Positions 1-9,220 are shown, counted from the stretch's first letter. The stretch is 15,367 nucleotides of DNA from Smittium mucronatum (GCA_001953115.1 LSSL01001215.1:6631-21997); one strand, 5' to 3'. The notes: a model not told the origin generated them from the letters alone. A program made the numbers and translations.

Positions 1-204
1 AAATCAGTCATTAAAAACAAAAAAAACTATATCAGACTAAAAAAAAAGAAAATCGAAACTCGCAATATTTGGAATAAGGATGTAAGTAAGTTTAATTTTA
101 AATTCCATGAGAGTGTCTAGTTTTCCATATTACTGATGTTCATAAGTTGAATATAGAATTGTAGGCTATTTATTGAAGGATTTATATTGATGGCGATTTT
201 AGCA

Positions 205-338
205 AGATTGAGTTTAATTTTGTTTTTTAATGAAAATTTAAAGGCATAGATTGATTTTTTTTTTTTGTTTTTTATGGAAAATTTAAAGGCATAGATTGAG
301 TTTTTTTTTTTTGTTTTTTATGGAAAATTTAAAGGCAT
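205..338. repeat. Three-copy ~45-bp tandem repeat with T-run core
   Basis: Three head-to-tail copies lie at 205-247 (43 bp), 248-292 (45 bp) and 293-338 (46 bp), followed by a short partial copy (agattgag) to about 346. Each unit runs agattga, a T-rich core, then tttaaaggcat at its end. Copies 2 and 3 are almost identical and carry T12 cores at 255-266 and 301-312; copy 1 has an interrupted core and a few substitutions, so it is the most diverged. This is a minisatellite in intergenic DNA, and no ORF runs through it. Confidence 0.9.
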
Positions 339-346
339 AGATTGAG

Positions 347-1399
347 AAATTATCTTAATAAAATTCCGAGGTAAAAAAAAAAAAGTACAATTGCGGTGAT
401 TGAAATTTTGATTTTTTTAGATAGCTATAATTTATTGATAGAAAGGATTAAATGGAATAGTAAAGAAATAGTAAATGGTTAAAATTTCACATTGAAGTTG
501 CAATGTTCTGGCTGAAAAGAGCGTCTTTTACTTTAAAGCAATCTTATTACCACAAATCAAATGGAGATTGTATAGAAATCAACAAATTTCTATTACAAGT
601 CTATAGAATCAAAAAAGGGTCGATGGTTAAGGTAAAGTTTTATTGAATATCACTATGATGGAATTATATCCATTTTAACTAGAATAAAGTAGGAAAGTGA
701 AAGTAAAAGTAAAATGTTAATCCATCAAAAAATTTGATTCTGGCTTCTGAGATTGCTAAAATCAAATCTTATACAATTGGATATTTTCACTTTTGAAAAC
801 TTGCAAGGAAATATTTCTAGCAAGAAAATGACAGAGTCAAGCAAAAAGAAGGGGTTCTCCGATAGTTATTAGGAGATACATTTTATATTTGCACTAATAA
901 CATCCAAAAGTGGGGTTTTATATTCCCTGAATATTTCTAAATTCTGTGACACAACCAAGCACCCATCAGGCAGAATAATACTATAATAGCGATTACCGTA
1001 TTTTTGGATATGGATTTTGAAAAAGGCACAATAATTTAATCATATAATAATAATAGCGAGGTTTGATATTGTACTTGATGTAAGGATGGTTTTTAGGAAG
1101 CTATTATGGGAACTGGGTTTCAAATATGCAACTGTTTACCAAATATAAATTAGTTTCATTAGAGAATATAGTCTTTATTTCAATTATTTCTAATCCAGTA
1201 CGAGAAGCTTTTCAATTAAATTGGTTTGCGATTAAAGAGTATTTTTTGTTTAATGTTTAAAAGAACTAACCGGGGGTAAATTAAATCATGAAACCAAAAT
1301 GCATTGGATAAACATAATTTCTATATTTGAGTCACCAAATCCGAAATAGAAGTTTAGATTAAAAAATAAAATAAATACACCGCTTTTCCAGAAACCGAA
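347..1399. other. AT-rich intergenic DNA, nothing recognised
   Basis: About 1 kb with stop codons in all frames at short intervals. There is no ORF longer than a few dozen codons, no tRNA box pair and no obvious repeat. It is moderately AT-rich, less extreme than the 12.4-14.8 kb stretch. Nothing in it can be annotated with support. Confidence 0.6.
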
Positions 1400-1501
1400 A
1401 TGTGGTTTAATGCAAAAATCATCATTTTTGGAATCTTAATCTTGTTTATGACGAAGGGGTTCGGTAGCGGAGGGCTGAATAGAACGTTTATGGTCTTGTA
1501 G
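1400..1501 (+). CDS. Tiny ORF resembling a signal peptide (speculative)
   Basis: A 33-codon ORF starts at a real ATG and stops at TAG (1499-1501). Its product begins MWFNAK, continues with a strongly hydrophobic stretch (IIIFGILILF) and ends with a Gly/Ser-rich segment and one N-R-T sequon, the shape of a secretory signal peptide. The second half, about 1448-1495, has clearly higher GC than its surroundings. It could be the first exon of a secreted-protein gene whose later exons include the coding-like stretch at 1840-2130, but no convincing donor site was found to join them. A chance ORF is equally possible in this AT-rich DNA. Confidence 0.15.
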   Translation: MWFNAKIIIFGILILFMTKGFGSGGLNRTFMVL

Positions 1502-1771
1502 CAATAAATTTGATTTTGGTCGGAATCAATAATTGAAAGATTTTATATTAAAATATAACAAATTTAACCAAATGAGTCACCTACAGCATTGTTTTATTGA
1601 TTTTTCTTCAAAAGATAAAGTGTCGCAAATCAAAATAGGAAAAAAATTCAATCTCAGCTCGAAATGCTAGGGATTGTTGAGTCTCACATATATACCCAGC
1701 AATTGTTGTTACAAAAGGATAAATGCTAGATTAAATAGGTTGATGTTTTATTTTTTTTAGTTTGGGTAATA

Positions 1772-2130
1772 ATGAAACTAGATAGGTTTATCTCTACGGA
1801 TCCGGAAGCTTTTGGAGTGATTTTTTTTTTTTTACGCAGAATTTTGGAGTGTATTGTCCTCTAAAACTGAAGAAACTATCACAAGACCATAGAGGCCTGA
1901 AAAAAAGAAATGAACATCGAATGTATCGCTTTATAGATCTATTGACAAACTTTCAAAGTACACACGAGAATAGTTGCACTATTATCTTTTGCCACGCCAG
2001 CGAAACGACATCAGATGAACAAATGTCTGGATTGAGCGTCAACGTTCCTGTGTTTGAGAATACTGTAGCCTTTAAATCCAAAATTACCAATATAAATCTA
2101 AATTATATAGAATACGCTCGTGGTTCTTAA
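1772..2130 (+). pseudogene. Coding-like stretch broken at a T13 run; unknown product
   Basis: From an ATG at 1772 the frame reads MKLDRFISTDPEAFGV and then enters T13 (1821-1833). After the T-run a different frame is open without interruption from 1840 to the TAA at 2128-2130, about 96 codons. The two frames are offset so that one extra T would join them. GC in the body, for example about 45% at 1981-2040, is far above the flanks, which favours real or recently real coding sequence. The downstream part is a mixed-charge polypeptide with several Cys and no motif I recognise. Alternatives are an indel in the homopolymer, a decayed gene, or a terminal exon using the poly-T/ACGCAG acceptor at 1821-1839 with upstream exons I could not identify. 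The only start inside the long frame is GTG (1849) and the first ATG there is well inside, so a plain single-exon reading is unlikely. Confidence 0.3.
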
Positions 2131-3489
2131 GAAATATCCCAAATCAAAATTCAATGAATCACAGCAACAATTTCTGGTCATTAATATACTAGTTCCAATC
2201 CAGAAATATGAGTATTATTTCAAATTAAATTCCAATTCCCTTTTTAGCATATGATTGCGCAAATTTCACACTTACACCAATGCACTAAGTAACACAGGTT
2301 GTGTAATTTTCGTTGTTTTTATTTTTATTGATAATTTAGCAAAGTCCATCAATATTGTGCAGAGTGTTTCAATTAATGTGCTTGCGTGTTTGTCAATCAA
2401 TTTCCCAAAGTTTGCAATGTTTTTAGTTTATTCAAAAGGATGCTAATGTGGGAAATCCTTTTTGGGTGGTCACTTTTAAAAATTTACTACCTTCCTATTT
2501 AGGAAGAGTGGTTAGCGACATTATATTTGTTACTGGATAAACCAACATTATAGTCTCTAAATTTTCTATCTTTTGCAAAAACACTAGAGACTGGACAGCA
2601 GAAGTGCGTCTATCTATCCTTATTGGTTTAGTAGCACATATATTCCAGTTTAATCAATGAATCGAATGGAAATAATCAGTAATTCCTCGCCCAAAAAATT
2701 CTCATTAAAGCGCAAATCTTCGCGTCAATATTTTTTGTATCAGATGGCCAGTATTAAATGCAGAAATAGGTAACTTGCAAATCGTGCAATTTCAGAGACA
2801 CGAAATCTCCAAATGCAATAAAAAATCTTTCTGCGTACAAAAATGTAAAAAAAATCTATAAATCGCATTTTTTATTCCACAATTAATCAGAACTGGTATT
2901 TGTTCAATATTTTTTTAGACTATTTCATTTGCAAGAAAAATATCCCAGGTTATGCATACATTATTTCAGGCCGTTTTTTTTTCTAAAAAGCGCACCAAAT
3001 GGATATTAATAAACTGCATTAAAAATATGCGATAAGGCTCAGCTGATTTGTTTTTCTATTTTCCTAGATCGTGTCACTAGATTTGGTGGATATATTGATT
3101 TTATACGAGGCAATCTTTTCGTGTTCTCAAATTACCAAATGTGTCTTTAGCTCTTTGTTTTTTTCTTGAATTTCATTGGAGTCTTTAGCACCTTCAATGC
3201 CAGAAACACCAAAATGGTACAAAATATATCCACTAAAATGCATAGTCAAATTCAGTGTCCTAAGCACGATATTTATTGGCTATTTGTTTATTCAAAAAAC
3301 CAACTGTTGAATGAAAGTGGATTATTTGGACTATGGAAGGATTTTTTTTTTTTACGGAAAGGCAATATCATATTATTTTTAATTGGGAAGTGTAAAGCAT
3401 TTCTTTATAAATTGAGAAATTTCCATTTACAGAACATTTCTCATTAGGAAATCACTAATTAAGAATTTTTCTCATTCATATATTTTTTT
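2131..3489. other. AT-rich intergenic DNA, nothing recognised
   Basis: Two open frames occur here (2255-2446 and 3166-3447), but both begin at TTG, are rich in Phe, Ile and Asn as AT-rich noise would be, and have no recognisable domain. There are T-runs at 2977-2983 and 3342-3353. No RNA gene, repeat array or promoter could be supported. Confidence 0.55.
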
Positions 3490-3839
3490 TCCCAGACTGC
3501 AGGTTTCCTCACAATAGCTCCAATCTTCAGTTTTCCTGCGTTTCAAAGATCCAATTTAATTTACCATATTCGCGGCTTCTGCCACTCTTCTCTCAAGCAT
3601 TTCCTTTATTAACCAAAGTACTCTCCCTCACCTAATATATCCTCGTTTATCGACTCAACTAAAATCTTAATTTCTTGTATATCTTCTCTCGTCTATTGTA
3701 AAATACGCCAACCCATCCCCAAACAATTAACCCCTATCTAGTACTTTTCCTCTTTCAAGGAATTTATTCATCTATCCTGTCCGTTTTTTTTATATTTCAA
3801 TACCTCTAAACTTCACACTGTCCCGATACAATTTTAAGA
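3490..3839 (+). promoter_or_regulatory. Pyrimidine-rich promoter/leader of the five-exon gene
   Basis: From about 3490 the + strand turns markedly C+T-rich and stays so up to the ATG at 3840, unlike the A/T-mixed DNA upstream. CT-rich leaders are common in front of fungal genes. A TATA-like TATATTT sits at 3791-3797, about 45 nt before the ATG, which is close for a fungal TATA element, so transcription could start very near the ORF or use other signals. The ATG has A at -3. A poly-T/CCCAG acceptor-like sequence near 3482-3495 could mark a 5'-UTR intron, but no partner donor was identified. Confidence 0.4.
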
Positions 3840-6304
3840 ATGACTAAAGACTCAGTTCTTAAAATAAACCCTCTCATTGAAACCAGTGTTTTGTCTTTGT
3901 CCAATTCTTTATTAGTATCGTTCTTTGAATTCTCTACTTCTGTTTTTAAATCCGATCTTTTCTGTTCTATCGACTCTTGTCTGTATTCAAACCTTCCTTT
4001 ACCTCTAGATGATTTTTCTTCAAAAAATCCGAAATGCCGTCCCAGAAAGCTCCATAAATCCAACACAAGCACTCAGAATCCTACTCTTACTCAAAATTCT
4101 AATTCCTATGTCTTTTCTTCAATCTCGAGCGATTCCAACATGCCAAACTCCGCTCCAGTCTCTAGCATCTTAGATTCAATATCCAAATTGCATTCTTTAA
4201 TTTCAAGTATTGCCATTACTTTTTTTAAACCATTTAATTTCGTTTTTAATTTTTTTAATTTTATATTTCTAGAGTTGTTGTCTTCTACAAATTACAGAGA
4301 GTTTTCTGAAAACCACAGAATTAGGTTAAAGTTGTTTGGTATATACAATTTGCTTTTCCCACGTTTATACTTCAAAAAAAATCACTTTAATGGTACTAAA
4401 ACCTTTCCATATTCTAAAAATTTATCGGAATTTTCCGTATTTTTTTTATTTTCACATCTTCCATCTATTGATATTTTTTTTTTGCTTTACATTATTCATC
4501 TATTGATCTTTTTCTTTTTTTTTTTTTAACTAGGCTCGTCCATTGACTATAATTTTATTCTGTTCTGTGCCTCCGAACTCGCTGATATCCTATGGTCTTC
4601 TCACCAGCTTAACAACAACTCTCAGAATAATTCCTCTCTAAAATCTTGTCTTTTAAATTTCATCCTCGAACTAAAAACCTTTTTAGCATTACACTCCATT
4701 AGATCAATGATTTCTATTCCCGATTCAACTAATAAAGTCTCCAGGTATTCTTTGAGGAACTCAAAAAAGCGTCCATTTTCTGATACCAAGATTGCTCTCT
4801 CACTAGACAAATCATCTTTTTTAAACTCTTGCGATCTTATTTTCAACACCCTTTCGATCAAAAATCTCACTAGAAGAGCTGGAAAATCTTTATGGTTAAA
4901 TTCTCCCCAATTGTCCCACTATGATTCTTCTCTTGAATCTCGTCTCCACATTGTAATTATTCTTTAATACCCATAATAATTTTTTTTTTATATAAACGAT
5001 TATTTATTGCATTATTTTCTAACTACAATTTCATTTTTTATTAGCTTTCTACAAAGATACCTTCTCTTTTTTCTAATCCAAAAGATCTACTCGATTTCAT
5101 TTCTTCAGAATTTCCTATTTCTACTTTTTTGGATTCAGTTATAGATATAACAAAAATTTGTATTAGACTTCCTCAATTCAACTCATTAAATGTATCTACT
5201 CTCTTCAGTTATTTACCGTACCTTTTTCGTTTCAACATTCTGACTTCCTCTATGAATTTCTAACCATTTTTTTACATTTAGGACCTTAACAATCCCTTTT
5301 CCGAAAATACTTTTGAAAAAATTTCCGAAATCACCAGTTCCGATTTTGCCCATGAGCTATTATCAGTTCTACCTAGTTTCTTTTCACAAGATCACCCCAA
5401 TCATGTTTTGTCTCTGAATAATAATACAAACGATTCTTTTGTTTCAACTCCAACATCAATCCCTTCTAACAACTTTGATCCTATTTCTTTTGTTTCAACA
5501 CCTACATCTATTCCATCCAACACCTTTGATCCTAGTTCTCATTCTATTAATTGTAAATTTAATTCAACCAGTCCACTAAGACAAGCCACCACCCCTCCTC
5601 TACAACTAGGCGATAATGCTTCCCAAAAGGTTATCTGTTCTACCCGCTACATTAAGAATGCACTCGATGGCGACCTTACTTGCGGAGGAAGACCAAGAAG
5701 AAACCGGGGATTCTCTACAACCCAAAGTAGTGACGCTATTCACAATTCGCCTACATCCACCCCAATCGCCGGAATTAAAAAGCGCCATTCGTTCAATCAT
5801 TCCTCTCCTCAAAGCATATTTGAACATAACGATAAAACTAATTCATTTTATAAAGATGATAGCGACGACGAACAAGATTTTTCCTCTGTTAATGATGACA
5901 ATGAAGATCCATATATTGCCTCCAGTACAAATATATCCCCCAACATAAAATTCTCTCGCATCGATATCAATTTATCGAAAAATAGGATGGATCCTCGAAG
6001 TATTGCTGACACCGATGTTGATCCAAAGCCATTCAGCAAATTTAGTCCAGATCACAACTTTTTTTACAATGGTGCGCTTTCTAATTCGCCTTGTGCCACT
6101 AGTCCCAAGTCTGAATTAGCCACCTTCCAAGTCCCAAATAGCAGCAACTTGTTTCCACCACAAGGGTCTTTGTTATCCACTCCTAAAAACCAAACAGGCT
6201 TATCTGCTCTTCTATCTGTCCAGGCCGCAAAGAAGTATGTCGGGAATTTTTATCTTGGTGATACCGAAGGAGGTGGAAGAAAGCACAGAAGTCGCAATAA
6301 ATAG
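3840..6304 (+). CDS. Five-exon gene, unknown 673-aa Ser/Asn-rich protein
   Basis: Exons 3840-4206, 4273-4338, 4534-4952, 5045-5191 and 5282-6304 join in frame (2022 nt, 673 aa). The ATG has A at -3, all four introns are GT-AG, and introns 3 and 4 carry CTAAC branch sites 17-21 nt before the acceptor. No family was recognised. Residues about 1-60 are hydrophobic and Ser-rich. A basic patch at 62-73 (KNPKCRPRKLHK) could be a nuclear signal. Residues about 105-375 look helical. The tail from about 376 is Ser/Asn/Pro-rich and probably disordered. It has a 17-residue tandem duplication (386-402, 403-419), twelve S/T-P sites, a GRPRRNRG patch (469-476), an acidic stretch near 525-532 and a basic C-terminus. 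A regulated nuclear protein fits these features, but that is inference. The gene converges on the GTPase gene, with 212 bp between their stops. Exon borders are more certain than function. Confidence 0.72.
4207..4272 (+). other. Intron 1 (66 nt, stop-free, multiple of three)
   Basis: The donor is GTATTG after a phase-1 break and the acceptor is TTTCTAG after a T-rich tract. Splicing makes codon 123 AAG and keeps the downstream frame. The intron has no in-frame stop and is 22 codons long, so reading through it also keeps the frame and would add a Phe-rich hydrophobic insert. Splicing is preferred because the insert looks like translated T-rich intron DNA. Confidence 0.65.
4339..4533 (+). other. 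Intron 2 (195 nt, T13 before acceptor)
   Basis: The donor is GTATAT in phase 1; the acceptor AACTAG directly follows T13 (4515-4527). Joining forms a GGC (Gly) codon and opens the exon 3 frame. A competing donor, GTATTT at 4437, was tested and rejected because it throws exon 3 into a frame that soon stops. The intron is longer and more T-rich than the other three, and its retention would end translation at 4527-4529. Confidence 0.65.
4953..5044 (+). other. Intron 3 (92 nt)
   Basis: The donor is GTAATT in phase 0, the branch-site consensus CTAAC is at 5019-5023, and the acceptor is TTATTAG after a T-rich tract. Without splicing the frame stops within five codons of the donor (TAA at 4965-4967). 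With it the frame continues for the 49 codons of exon 4. Confidence 0.8.
5192..5281 (+). other. Intron 4 (90 nt)
   Basis: The donor is GTATCT in phase 0, the branch site CTAAC is at 5260-5264, and the acceptor is TTTAG. Exon 5 then reads without interruption for 340 codons to TAG at 6302-6304. The nearby GTACCT donor at 5218 would break the frame and was rejected. Confidence 0.75.
5438..5539 (+). repeat. In-frame tandem duplication of 17 codons
   Basis: Two adjacent 51-bp units, 5438-5488 and 5489-5539, encode FVSTPTSIPSN(N/T)FDP(I/S)S twice. Of the eight codons that differ, six differ only at the third position without changing the amino acid and two change it (Asn/Thr and Ile/Ser). Each unit contains one T-P dipeptide. 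This is old enough to have gathered silent changes and looks held at protein level. Confidence 0.9.
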
Positions 6305-6516
6305 GATTTAGTTTTTATATACATTTAATTTTATTTACATAGACTAAATTATCAGGCATAAAGTGGCTATTTGTAAATTCCTATTAATCGAATTGAATGG
6401 AGTAGAATCGAATGTAGTTTTTTTTTTTTTTTGTAGTTAATATTTTATTTCTTTTGTACAATCAGTCTGATAATAGTATCTTGACTTCTAGAATGAAAAA
6501 AAAAAAAAAAGGATTA
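6305..6516. terminator. Shared 3' region of two convergent genes with T15 and A15 runs
   Basis: The stops of the five-exon gene (+) and the GTPase gene (-) face each other across 212 bp. T15 lies at 6418-6432 and A15 at 6496-6510, 63 nt apart; being complementary, they give each convergent transcript a U15 followed by an A15. The A15 run lies 6 nt beyond the GTPase stop codon. For the + gene an AATAAA at 6296-6301 overlaps the last codon and the stop. 3' end formation for both genes probably occurs here. Confidence 0.5.
6444..6449 (-). terminator. AATAAA poly(A) signal candidate for the GTPase gene
   Basis: On the minus strand AATAAA falls about 70 nt after the stop codon of the GTPase gene, a suitable distance for a fungal polyadenylation signal. 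In such AT-rich DNA the hexamer can occur by chance. Confidence 0.35.
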
Positions 6517-8460
6517 TTAGTTTGGAGTTTTACGAGTATTTGAAGTGTACTTTTTGATCCAATGCTTGTACTCAAAGGGAAGCATCGGATCGCGAGTATT
6601 GACTCCTATTCCATTCGGGGAATATGCGACTAGATGGAGGTCCTTCCCAGTCCCACTTAATGAAAACCATCCGATTCCAGAGAAACAAACATCTAGCCAG
6701 GCTTTACTGGAGTGAGTGCCGTCAACCTTGATGTTTAAAGCCTCTTTCAGTTTAGGAAATTCTGCTAATCGATCAGGATCTGAGTTTATGGGAGGAACTA
6801 AAACAGTCGCTTGGCCATTGTACAATTTCTCAAATAGTAGGTTGGTTTTCTTGATGGTGGATTTGTGGATTGGTATTTTGCTAAAAACAGTGATTCTGAG
6901 TTGAGAGGGTTCGTCGCTGTCCACAATAGAAGAGCCCAAGTAATCCAGTCTACCACATCCACCAAACATTATCGACTGGCCTGGATTAAGGAGAAAAGTG
7001 AGGGGTTTTATCTTGGTCTTTCCTGGAATCACCATATCTAACTCATTGTTTTTCAAATAGTTTACAATATTTTTAGAGCTAAAAACACCAGGAGTGTCAT
7101 AAACAAACCTATTCCTGTATTCAGGACTTAATTTAGGCTCATTATTGACAATTGTTTGATCAGCGTCTGGGTTATTAATAGGGGACATCGGTATTAGGCT
7201 TTTCCTGAAAGCAACCAGTGGAATTCCGTTGACTCCAATAGTAGTTCCAGGTATCTGAGAGGCCACTAGTTTGTGCTTATAGTACGTTTTGTAGCTTATT
7301 CTAAGCAAAGAGTTGATAAGTTCGGACTTTCCAACGTTAGCTCTACCCACAAAGAAAATATCCTGGTGCGGCTTCCTGTTAATTTGGATATCTTTAGCGA
7401 GTTCCCTGATATTAAGATTCTTCTGGGCACTAACAAAATGAATATTCCTGATGTTTGGAACATTCATAACTTGAGCCTGTTTAGATAGCCATAATTTCAA
7501 ACGTTGGAGATTGGCGTCAGCAGGCAGCAAATCAGATTTGTTAGCGACTAGTATAACGCGATGCTGTTCACCAATAAATTGAGAAAGTTCAGGGATAAAG
7601 CTTGCGGGTAAATCAAATAGATCTACTACTACAATGACCAAAGCCTGGAAGTTATATTTTAAAAATTGCAAAGCTTTAGGGTCACTCACGATATCCTTCT
7701 TCCAATGGCTATCCACCCTGTTGTAGTTTTTTATAGTAAAGCAGCGTTGGCATAGTATTCTATCAACGATTTCCTGGCCAGTTTTGGGGGTTTGAGCAGG
7801 TTTTATTTCATCGAGAGATGGTTCAGATAAAATGAATTCAGAGGATATTTCATCTTCCACAACTTTTTTGAAAATTTCGTCAGCAATTTCTGGTGAAAGA
7901 GAGTTTTTAGAAACTGGTATATTCGAAACAGTGCGACACTCCTCTTTAGGTGTGGGTGTAGGATGTGATATAACGGCAGAATCAAGAGAATCAGCGGCAG
8001 TTCTCAAGTTATTGAACTTATCCCACAACTGAGGAGGCAAATATCCAGGAAGATTCAAGTCGGCATTTTGGAACTCAGCACCACAACCAGAGCATTGCGG
8101 ACCCTTGGCTTTAAGAATATTTTTGCTATACCATCTAGAAGAAAATGGCAGAATAAGGGGTTTTATAAAGGGTTTTTTGTAAATTCTGGTACAAATCCTG
8201 TGACAATTGAAAAGAGATCTATCGAACAAACTGATGGCTGAGAAGCTTCGGATACATGATTTCTTATGGATTTGCTGGATCAAAGGCCCCAAGGAAGGGA
8301 TTCTCGGAAAAGAAAATAGCAGGTTAATAGATACTTTTTTGGAAAACATGCACCAGAAAATTACAAGAGATACATTAATAAAATCAATAAATTGCAACCT
8401 TAAAATATCCAGCAAAGATTTATTTTTGCTAGTCGAATAAAATATTTTTTTTTGGTTCAT
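6517..8460 (-). CDS. Mitochondrial YqeH/NOA1/Gep3-type circularly permuted GTPase
   Basis: Intronless, 647 aa from the ATG at 8460; the ATG at 8349 would give 610 aa. The extra frame upstream starts at TTG and is not used. In the 647-aa numbering a Cys pair CSGC (123-126) is followed by NADLNLPGY, then a CQRC pair (237-240) and KNYNRVD, the zinc-finger layout of the YqeH/NOA1 family, with a long acidic/Ser-rich insert between the pairs. GTPase motifs come in permuted order: G4 NKSD (307-310), G5 SAQ (344-346), G1 GRANVGKS (372-379), a PGTT G2 region (404-407) and G3 DTPG (455-458). The family binds GTP and supports small-subunit mitoribosome assembly; that role here rests on the family. The basic, Ser/Phe/Arg-rich stretch after M38 (MFSKKVSIN onward to RWYS) is a good mitochondrial presequence and favours the 8349 start. 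Neither ATG has A or G at -3. Confidence 0.93.
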   Translation of the reverse strand: MNQKKIFYSTSKNKSLLDILRLQFIDFINVSLVIFWCMFSKKVSINLLFSFPRIPSLGPLIQQIHKKSCIRSFSAISLFDRSLFNCHRICTRIYKKPFIKPLILPFSSRWYSKNILKAKGPQCSGCGAEFQNADLNLPGYLPPQLWDKFNNLRTAADSLDSAVISHPTPTPKEECRTVSNIPVSKNSLSPEIADEIFKKVVEDEISSEFILSEPSLDEIKPAQTPKTGQEIVDRILCQRCFTIKNYNRVDSHWKKDIVSDPKALQFLKYNFQALVIVVVDLFDLPASFIPELSQFIGEQHRVILVANKSDLLPADANLQRLKLWLSKQAQVMNVPNIRNIHFVSAQKNLNIRELAKDIQINRKPHQDIFFVGRANVGKSELINSLLRISYKTYYKHKLVASQIPGTTIGVNGIPLVAFRKSLIPMSPINNPDADQTIVNNEPKLSPEYRNRFVYDTPGVFSSKNIVNYLKNNELDMVIPGKTKIKPLTFLLNPGQSIMFGGCGRLDYLGSSIVDSDEPSQLRITVFSKIPIHKSTIKKTNLLFEKLYNGQATVLVPPINSDPDRLAEFPKLKEALNIKVDGTHSSKAWLDVCFSGIGWFSLSGTGKDLHLVAYSPNGIGVNTRDPMLPFEYKHWIKKYTSNTRKTPN

Positions 8461-9220
8461 AGATTGGTCCGATTCGAACAAAATAGAGTGATTTTATTCG
8501 CAATTTTCTAGCTAATAAAAATAGTGTATTTTTTTTCTGTATAGTAATTCCAACAAAAAATGAGTAAAAAATATATAAATCCAAATTTTACAAAAGATTA
8601 CTAATAATCCATTTTAATTCTCTCTAAGCAACCACCAAATGTATACTGTGGCCTATAGTACTAATTTTAAGTAGCCTTCAAATTTTATATAATTTTTTCA
8701 AGTAGAATAGATGGCTGCTAGTCTCAATAGTTATAAGTTGAACTACGTTTTTTGCAAATTTGTTTGTCGTACGTAGCCACTAACAAATATCCCATTATAA
8801 CAACTAAAAGTCACTAAGATCTTTAGTATCAACATTATATCATCTATCAACACATTCGAATTAAAGATATTTTTTCATCCTCAAGCTTGAATTTATAACG
8901 AATGATCTTTCAACGGTAGTTCTATATAGCCCAGATATTCCAATTTTAATATGAATCAAATTAAATAGCTTCATTTTTGATGGTTAAAGATATGGTTATT
9001 ATATGGTTTGCTCTTATTTAAAGCATCTTAAATCGAATAACATACAAAGAAAAGTTATATGCATATTTTAATTCAGTAATAAAAGAAGCGAGCACTAAAT
9101 CGATTGGAATAATCCATACCTTCAATGAAGAGATCTTGGTTACAAATAAATAATTTGAATTATTAAAAACAGCTTTGTTATTATCAAACCCAAACACGAG
9201 ATATTTAAAAATATAGAATC

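Noticed and set aside
1817..1839. A 23-nt GTG...CAG intron across the T13 run
   Set aside because: Too short to be spliced and without a branch site. A frameshift or a longer intron explains the T-run better.
2255..3447. Two open frames (2255-2446, 3166-3447) on the + strand
   Set aside because: Both start at TTG, which is not a normal nuclear start codon in fungi, and neither shows a motif. Acceptor-like tracts in front of them are common in such T-rich DNA.
3806..4072. Minus-strand 88-codon ORF opposite exon 1, and a similar one at 4622-4870 opposite exon 3
   Set aside because: Both are antisense shadows of a spliced gene supported by splice signals and frame. Their Lys/Glu/Arg-rich composition follows from reading a Ser/Phe/Leu-rich coding strand backwards.
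5045..5360. Weak likeness of exons 4-5 (RLP...FEKISE) to the Cut8/Sts1 proteasome tether
   Set aside because: Only a few residues line up and the rest of the protein does not follow the family order. Too weak to name the gene.
5616..5948. 110-codon ATG ORF overlapping exon 5 in another frame
   Set aside because: It lies wholly inside the real coding exon, has no recognisable motif, and the codon-level conservation of the tandem duplication supports the main frame. Not treated as overprinting.
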